Source: Ephydatia muelleri
Lineage: Eukaryota > Porifera > Demospongiae > Spongillida > Spongillidae
Length of the DNA: 64,000 bases
Assembly: GCA_013339895.1 (NCBI GenBank)
Contig: JABACO010000012.1
Coordinates: 472,665-536,664, forward strand
Reading direction: 5' to 3'
Position numbers and translations under genes: made by a program. The notes beneath the pieces are model-generated. The model saw only the letters and a list, made by a program, of their open reading frames with translations, ran no database searches and was not told the DNA's origin. Positions 57,355-64,000 of this stretch are shown piece by piece (position 1 is the stretch's first letter; the number at the start of each line of letters is the position of its first letter).

Positions 57355-57945
57355 GCACCTACCAACCAACCAAGAAGCAGTTGCTAGCAGACTCTCTTTG
57401 CAGGTGTCTATAGATCCTGCATTCCTGCATGGAGGAACAGCACCATGCAGTAAAAAAACAGAAACACGGACTCACTGATACCAAGAAGAGTTACTCGAAA
57501 TCTTAGCAGGGTCCAAGAGTATCTACCCACTCACAAGACCCTGCAAAGACTACCAGTAACACCTCCTCAATGATCAGCGAGTACCCAATACATTATCAAC
57601 TCTGACCATCCACCTCCTCAAGTTTCGTGACTGATTTCTACGCCCATACCTGCACACCAGGTCCAATGGGTGTGGTTAGACACTCATTGGACCAATGGGC
57701 GGTTAGACACTCATTGGTCCAATGGTGTGGTTAGACACTCATTGGACCTTGCATATAAACATGGATGCAATACCACTCAAGGCAGCAAATAACGAGAGTA
57801 CTTAATACGTACAAGAGGACTTACCATACAGAAATGAATGGCTAGAAGACAATGGAGGAAACGACTCCCAAACAATTCTAAAGAGAGAGCACCTACCAAT
57901 CAATCAGGAAGCAGTTGCTAGAAGGTTCTCTGTGCAGGGTCTGTA
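57355..57945. repeat. Direct repeat pair with an internal triplet
   Basis: 57355-57420 and 57888-57945 share agagcacctaccaa, gaagcagttgctag and ctctntgcagg segments. Between them, 57664-57738 has three copies of ggttagacactcattgg. The pair may be the ends of a worn element; no gene is seen inside. Confidence 0.5.
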
Positions 57946-57967
57946 GAGTGTATATGTACCATGCATG

Positions 57968-58175
57968 GTGTGTTGGTGTGTGAGTGTGTGTGTGTTGGTG
58001 TGTGTGAGTGTGTGTGCATGTGTGTTAGTATGTGTGAGTGTGTGCATGTGTGTTGGTGTGTGCGAGTGTGTGTGCATGTGTGTTAGTACGTGTGAGTGTG
58101 TGCATGTGTGTGTGTTGGTGTGTGTGCATGTGTGTGTGTGTTGGTGTGTGTGAATGTGTGTGTTAGTGTGTGCCC
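57968..58175. repeat. TG-rich microsatellite
   Basis: Imperfect tgtgtgtgagtgtgtgtgca units. Confidence 0.95.
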
Positions 58176-58397
58176 CTACGAAAAATTTTGGCATGTCATG
58201 CCATGACTTGGACGTAAGTAAAGGCATGACTTGCCATGGTATGCCATTTATAACTTTGGTTATCATGCCGTGATTCAGCATTGCATGTCATGATTCAGCA
58301 TGCCATGACATGGCATACATTTTTGACATCAACTGCCCTGATCAGGTTGAGGGGCATCAGGCATGACAAAATCATATGATTTGCATCTGATTATTAT

Positions 58398-58762
58398 TTA
58401 GGTAGTATAGCATGAAACAACAGCAAACATATAGGTGTGTACATAGTTCTTGGCATCTCTGCATATTTGATTTGCTTTTCCTTGAAACTTCATTAGATCC
58501 AAGTTCTGTTTTGGAAATCTTTGCTTCATCAAATCTGCCATTACTGGTACATATCTTACTTTTGTTATCTTTTTAATAAGTACTTACCAATTATGGTACT
58601 AACTTTTGTCTGATCCAATACAGGCTTATTGCTTCGTGTGGGTGGCATTACCAATGATTTGGACAGCTCATCTTTTGTGAAATAAAGATCAAGAAGCATG
58701 AGTCCAAAATTATAAATATCTTTTGCTGGCAGAAGGTGGATGTCAACTCCTTTGATGTTCAC
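58398..58762 (-). CDS. 3' end of a split gene, possibly kinase-like
   Basis: Two minus-strand exons, 58762-58588 and 58534-58398, are bounded by good sites (ttag acceptor, gtaagt donor, ggcag acceptor) and join in phase 1 across a 53-base intron to a stop. The first reads VDIHLLPAKDIYNFGLMLLD, then LYFTKDELSKSL; DIYNFGLMLLDLY resembles subdomain IX of a protein kinase C-lobe (DxxxxG). The second reads LMKQRFPKQNLDLMKFQGK and onward, which I do not recognise. The upstream exons were not found between 58770 and 59200. The splice evidence makes a real gene or recent relic likely; the kinase reading is tentative. Confidence 0.45.
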
Positions 58763-59189
58763 CTAAGTCAGAGTAATACAGGTGAGTGTATAATTTTTTT
58801 ATGTTTTGTTCGCTGGTAACGACCACGCATGTAATTTTGGAAATCAGATTTCTGCAGTCAGTATAACCAGAGATAATATATAGATTATCTCTGGCATAAT
58901 TATTAAAATGAACATGATGTATATACCTTGTACCTCAAACTGTACTCTATTCCAGTGATTCTAGTTCTACACTGGAAGTGAGAGGTAAATGCATCTGTAA
59001 CATAGTCTCTGGTACTGATTTCGATGATGTCTGCTCACTCTGCTGACTGATGCATGCAAAGAACAAGCTGACGATGTCACTGAAGTGAACTCTTCAACTA
59101 CCGCATTGGATTTCCAACCAGGTGTATAATTATTTCAATAATAATAATAATAATAAATGACATAATGCTTATTATTCCTTATTACATAC

Positions 59190-59445
59190 AGTTGATTCTG
59201 AAGAGGAGTCTTGCTGTGAGTCACCTCATTCTTCGAAAAGCAAGTCAGATCAGAGTCTGAGAGTGATGTTGAAAGGGAAGGCTTACAAGAGCCACCACTG
59301 AATTTTGAAAGTGATTCAAATGAGTTTCAAGGCAACAGTGAGGCTTCATTTGAATGGCCAATGCAGAATTCATCTTATTTTGAACCACTGTATCCTGGTG
59401 CAAACATGTGGAGCATATTACAGTATAATGCTATATGCAAATGGA
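59190..59445 (+). pseudogene. Transposase N-terminal fragment (EnSpm/tnp2-like?)
   Basis: An acidic, Ser-rich stretch (VDSEEESCCESPHSS; then ESDVEREGLQEPPLNFESDS) leads to EPLYPGAN and, after a one-base shift, TCGAYYSIMLYANG. A YPGA...TxxxAYxxIM block is a signature I associate with CACTA-like transposases of marine invertebrates. The frame is broken and then cut by the foldback element at 59446. Confidence 0.35.
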
Positions 59446-59835
59446 ACAGTTTCCGCGAAAATTGCCCCACGGATATATTATAAAATGTTATAAAAATGCA
59501 TCGCGGGTGAATCGCTATAACTTCCCTACGGTTAACGCTATAGACTTCCTATTTTCAACACTTTATACTACACCATTTCACTACGGGAAAACTTATTTCG
59601 GGGCCTTGCACTAGTTCCTTGCTGATGCTACGAAGTCCGATACCCCATGGGGTTCAAAACCGCCACATCTTCAGGTAGGAGCATTCAAATCGCTTCAAAT
59701 TCAGTATGTACGTACTAGGGTCCTGTTGCTATTGATGTGTTCAGTTCGTTAATTTTTACTCTATCCGTCACGGAGATACAGCTGTGCAAAATTAATGCAC
59801 ATTTCCCGCTCGATTGCACCATTTTTGCATGCAAC
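59446..59835. mobile_element. Foldback element relative, single arm
   Basis: Same arm as in the 26862 palindrome, at moderate divergence (ttataaaaatgcatcgcg; ttcgttaatttttac; cacggagatacagc). Only one arm is seen. Confidence 0.65.
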
Positions 59836-60335
59836 CCGTGTTCCATTCTCCCAATCCACAATAAATTTTGATAACTTCTTTGTTCCGCCCATTTCTCCCT
59901 TAAACTAAGCTAGCCGTTCCCAACTGTTTTTGTCTCACTCAGGCAGTGAGTTTATGCGGGAAAGTTAAAAGAAGAAGAACACTGCTCAGTTCCAGACGAT
60001 CGTACCAAATTAACGGACCCAAGTGAATGGTTGCAGTATAACCTTGCGCCTCCCACGTCGCCGGCAGTATTCAAAACGGCACGCGTAAGGCTATTTGCTA
60101 CGCACTCACATCATCCTCTAGTCGTGTAATAAAGCTTTCCTATTTGCCATCATCTTGCTAAAATCATCGTCTTATATCTGCCACGCCCACTCGGCTACGA
60201 TTTCGGTCTCGCAAAACTTTCAGCTCACACATAGTACATGAACTCATGCTGGCTCCCACTTGTGCGCACACTTGCATTGTTGCGTACATGGCCCTGTACA
60301 CTATCGTATGGCGTATTTTCTTATACACAACCACA
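59836..60335. other. Nothing recognised
   Basis: Sequence between a foldback arm and a simple-repeat field, no gene noticed. Confidence 0.35.
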
Positions 60336-60358
60336 CACACGCACGCACACACACACAC

Positions 60359-60409
<51 letters not shown>

Positions 60410-62755
60410 ATGTACAGCGTACTTGCACACATACATGTGGCAAACAATACACCTGTCTGATGATGGTACAAACACTCTCACTCACAAACATTGTCACATG
60501 CACGTGCATTCTATTCAATTCAACTGATTGCATTTCAATTTGTGTACCAAGCTTGCATAACACACACATGCACACACACACACACACACACACACATGAC
60601 ATACACACACAGACACACAAATGCACACACAGACACACTAACGCACACACACACATGACATACGCGCACAGACACACAAATGCACACACAGACACTAACG
60701 CACACACACACACACACAGACACATGACATACACACACAGACACACTAACGCGTGCACACACACACACAGGCACACACAGACACATGACATACACACACA
60801 GACACACTAACGCACACACACAGGCACACACAGACACATGACATACACACACAGGCACACTAACGCACACACACACAAACGCACACAGACACACACATGA
60901 CATACACAGACGCATAAAAACACACACACAGACACACTAACGCGCACACACACACAGACACACACATGACATACACACAGACACATACAAACACACACAC
61001 ACACAGATACACATGGACACACAAAACACACGACACACATATGACAAACACACACACACAGATACACAGACACACACATGGACACACAAAACACACGACA
61101 CATATGACAAACACACACACGCACACACACACACATGCATGAAATACACACTAGCACACACAGGCACACACAGACACACTAACGCACACGCACACAAATA
61201 CACAGACACACACATGACATACACACAGACACATACAAAAACACACACACACTAACGCACACACACACAAACGCACACACAGACACACACATGATATACA
61301 CACAGATGCATACAAACACACACACAGATACACAGACACACACATGGACACAGAAAACACACGACACACATATGACAAACACACACACACAGATACACAG
61401 ACACACACATGGACACAACAAAACACACGACACACATATGACAAACACACACACGCACACACATACACATGCATGAAATACACACTAGCACACACAGGCA
61501 CACACAGACACACTAACGCACACGCACACAAATACACAGACACACACATGACATACACACAGACGCATACAAAAACACACACACAGACACACTAACGCAC
61601 ACACACACACAGACACACACATGACATACACACAGACACACTAACGCACACAGACACACACAGACATACACACAGACACATACAAAAATACACACACAGA
61701 CACACTAACGCACACACACACACATGACATACACACAGACACATACAAAAACACACACACAGACACACTAACGCACACACACACACATGACATACACACA
61801 GACACACTAACGCACACACACACACATGACATACACACAGACACATACAAAAACACACACACAGACACACTAACGCACACACACACATGACATACACACA
61901 GAAGCATACAAACACACACACACAGATACACAGACACACACATGGACACACAAAACACACGACACACATATGACAAACACACACACACAGATACACAGAC
62001 ACACACATGGACACACAAAACACACGACACACATATGACAAACACACACACACAGATACACAGACACACACATGGACACACAAAACACACAAAACACATA
62101 TGACAAACACACACACACACGCACACACACGTACACACACACACGGAAATACACACTAGCACACACAGACACACATGCACACACACATACATGAAATACA
62201 CACTAGCACACACATGCACACACAGGCACACATGCATACAAACACACACAGACACACTAACGCACACACACACATAAACGCACACACAGACACACACATA
62301 CACAGACACATACAAACACACACACGCACACAGAAACACATGGACACACAAAACACATGACACACACATATGACAAACACATACACACACACATGCACAC
62401 ACACACATGCGCACACACATGCATGAAATACACACTAGCACACACACAGGCACACACAGACACACATGCATACACAGGGCACACACGAAATACACAGACA
62501 CACACAGGAACATACAGACACACACACACACACGGACACACAGACATACACACCAAATATATAGACACTCACGAAATACACAGACACACACACACAGAAA
62601 TACACAGACACGCAGACTTGCACACAGACTCGCACACACAAAATACACATGCACAGACACAACAGACACACACTCACAGATACACACACACAGATATACA
62701 GACGCACACACAGACTCGCACATGTGCACAGACACGTGACACACAAAGCACACAC
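60336..62755. repeat. CA-rich repeat field, about 2.4 kb
   Basis: (CA)n is mixed with higher-order units such as gacacactaacgcacacaca, acatgacatacacacagaca and acatggacacacaaaacaca, the last repeated in blocks near 61010, 61350, 61940 and 62040. Frames of up to 397 codons here are artefacts. Confidence 0.95.
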
Positions 62756-63559
62756 TGTTCATGTGGAAAAAACAGTAGTGCTCTCTGATAATGATGGTAC
62801 ACACATTTTCTCTCACTGAATGCCTTCTCTGCACATGCGTTCATTGAACAGCTCATGAGACCATGAGACATGTCTACACATGTAGGTATGTAGTGTCATA
62901 GGACTGGTCCTTTATGCATACATTGTGTCCTTATTCCCCTGACACAAATAGGGAGATATGCCATGGTTAGCAAACAAACTCAAGAGGCTTCTGTTTTTCC
63001 TTTGAGTGCTCATGGAATGATGAATATCGCTATCCATTGTGTCTGTGTAAACTAACCACGGGCCCTGACCTACCGCAATCAGCAATGATAGGGTAATTCA
63101 TCGCCAGGCAGAACCATCGCCTTTCAAAAAAACTGCGTTTTTCATCAAGAAGAGGCAGCACAGTGTTGCGTGTCGCACTGTACTAATTTGTATGCAGTAA
63201 ATGAAATGACTACTCGTAGAAGGTAGCAAGCCACAGTACGTACTTTGTACTTATGGTGGGAACAGCAATCTGAGTTCATGTACACTCGTTTAATTCGCTG
63301 CATTCAATTAGTGCGACATGGGGGACACACAACATTGTGCTGATGGAGACAGTAGACCTGCGATGAAATTATTGTACCTCCCTTATCGTTGCAGATCGTG
63401 GTAGGTCAGGGTTACACATACATATCGATTGCAAGCTAGTAACGATTTCATATTATACTGTACTCAGAAAAGGCTTTTACAGGTCAGACGAGCGCTTGTA
63501 CAGAGTGCTAGATGAGAGAAGAGTATACGTCTGCTTGCAACAATACAGAGGAAACTGGT
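62756..63559. other. Nothing recognised
   Basis: Unique-looking sequence without long frames, repeats or domains. Confidence 0.4.
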
Positions 63560-63608
63560 GTGTGTGTGTGTGTGTGTGTTTGTTTGTGTGGGTGTGTGGG
63601 TTTGTGTT

Positions 63609-63660
<52 letters not shown>

Positions 63661-63662
63661 GT
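63560..63662. repeat. TG microsatellite
   Basis: (TG)n with a short tttgtttg interruption. Confidence 0.95.
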
Positions 63663-64000
63663 GCTTAGGATGTACAGACGCATTTGCACAACATATACAC
63701 ATGCATCAGGGTGTGTGAACCAACATGAGGGCATGTTCATGTACTCTGCGTGAACTAAATATTGTATGGGCAAAGAGAGACTCAAGTCCCTGCAACTGGT
63801 ACACAAGCCACATAGCTGAGTAGTGGAGGCATAAAGAATGATAAGAAGTTGTTCAAGGATCAAGGATTTGGCCAAACAGGAAAGCTTTATTACAGAATTG
63901 TACTTAACTACATAAAGATGGATGTGAGTATGTAAGAACTTAAAGTCTTACGCATGCTGCAGGGACCCTCCACACACACACACCACAATTTTTTGGCCAA
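63663..64000. other. Nothing recognised
   Basis: No gene or repeat noticed up to the window end. Confidence 0.4.

Noticed and set aside
61641..62834. 397-codon and other long Cys/Val-rich frames
   Set aside because: They read through CA-rich simple repeats and have no real composition or domain.

Overview
The window looks like animal nuclear DNA, most likely from a demosponge. This is an inference from gene style, not from any marker gene. The clues are AT-rich DNA, split genes with very short introns (about 46-76 bases) and phase-1 exons, Ig plus fibronectin-III (FN3) receptors, and many decayed transposons of types common in sponges and cnidarians. There is no bacterial-style operon, rRNA or convincing tRNA. 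Positions 48001-49000 are an assembly gap.

From 1 to about 47.6 kb the window is built around a multicopy gene family. Each full unit encodes a type I membrane protein: signal peptide, Ig-like domain, two FN3 domains (the second split over two exons), a Cys-containing membrane-proximal domain, one membrane helix and a short tail with two tyrosine motifs (NAVYG and NPVYG). Copies are A (+, 3' part, at 1-2390), B, C and D (minus, between 20465 and 11209), E (+, 23744-30053), F (+, 32247-35762), a fused remnant (about 37628) and G (+, 45810-47560, cut off before the gap). By my exon models only D (515 aa) and E (524 aa) are open from start to stop. F is one nucleotide from intact and loses its membrane helix. 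A has a frameshifted tail. B, C and G carry stops, indels or missing exons. The units travel with shared flanks: a TATA-like 5' block, a 15-bp satellite, small inverted-repeat elements and a 5'-truncated reverse transcriptase fragment.

Inserted among these are a ruined non-LTR retroelement (6.9-9.9 kb) holding a 313-bp LTR-like insertion, an internally deleted hAT-like transposon in intron 1 of E, an 828-bp near-perfect palindrome in intron 4 of E, a DNase I-like gene remnant (39.3-39.9 kb), a 2.2-kb 28-bp-unit satellite (40.6-42.8 kb) and a 2,211-bp Ginger-type transposon (43.1-45.3 kb).

Right of the gap, a minus-strand gene (51934 to about 49.0 kb) encodes a Ser/Thr-rich mucin-like membrane protein with a tyrosine-rich tail. 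From 52 to 64 kb there are foldback elements, transposon fragments, simple-sequence arrays (including about 2.4 kb of CA-rich repeats) and the 3' end of an unidentified minus-strand gene at 58.4-58.8 kb.

Functionally the locus resembles a fast-changing receptor cluster, in which tandem and inverted duplication, unequal exchange and transposons create and break copies. Ligand and role (adhesion, self-recognition or immunity) cannot be read from sequence.
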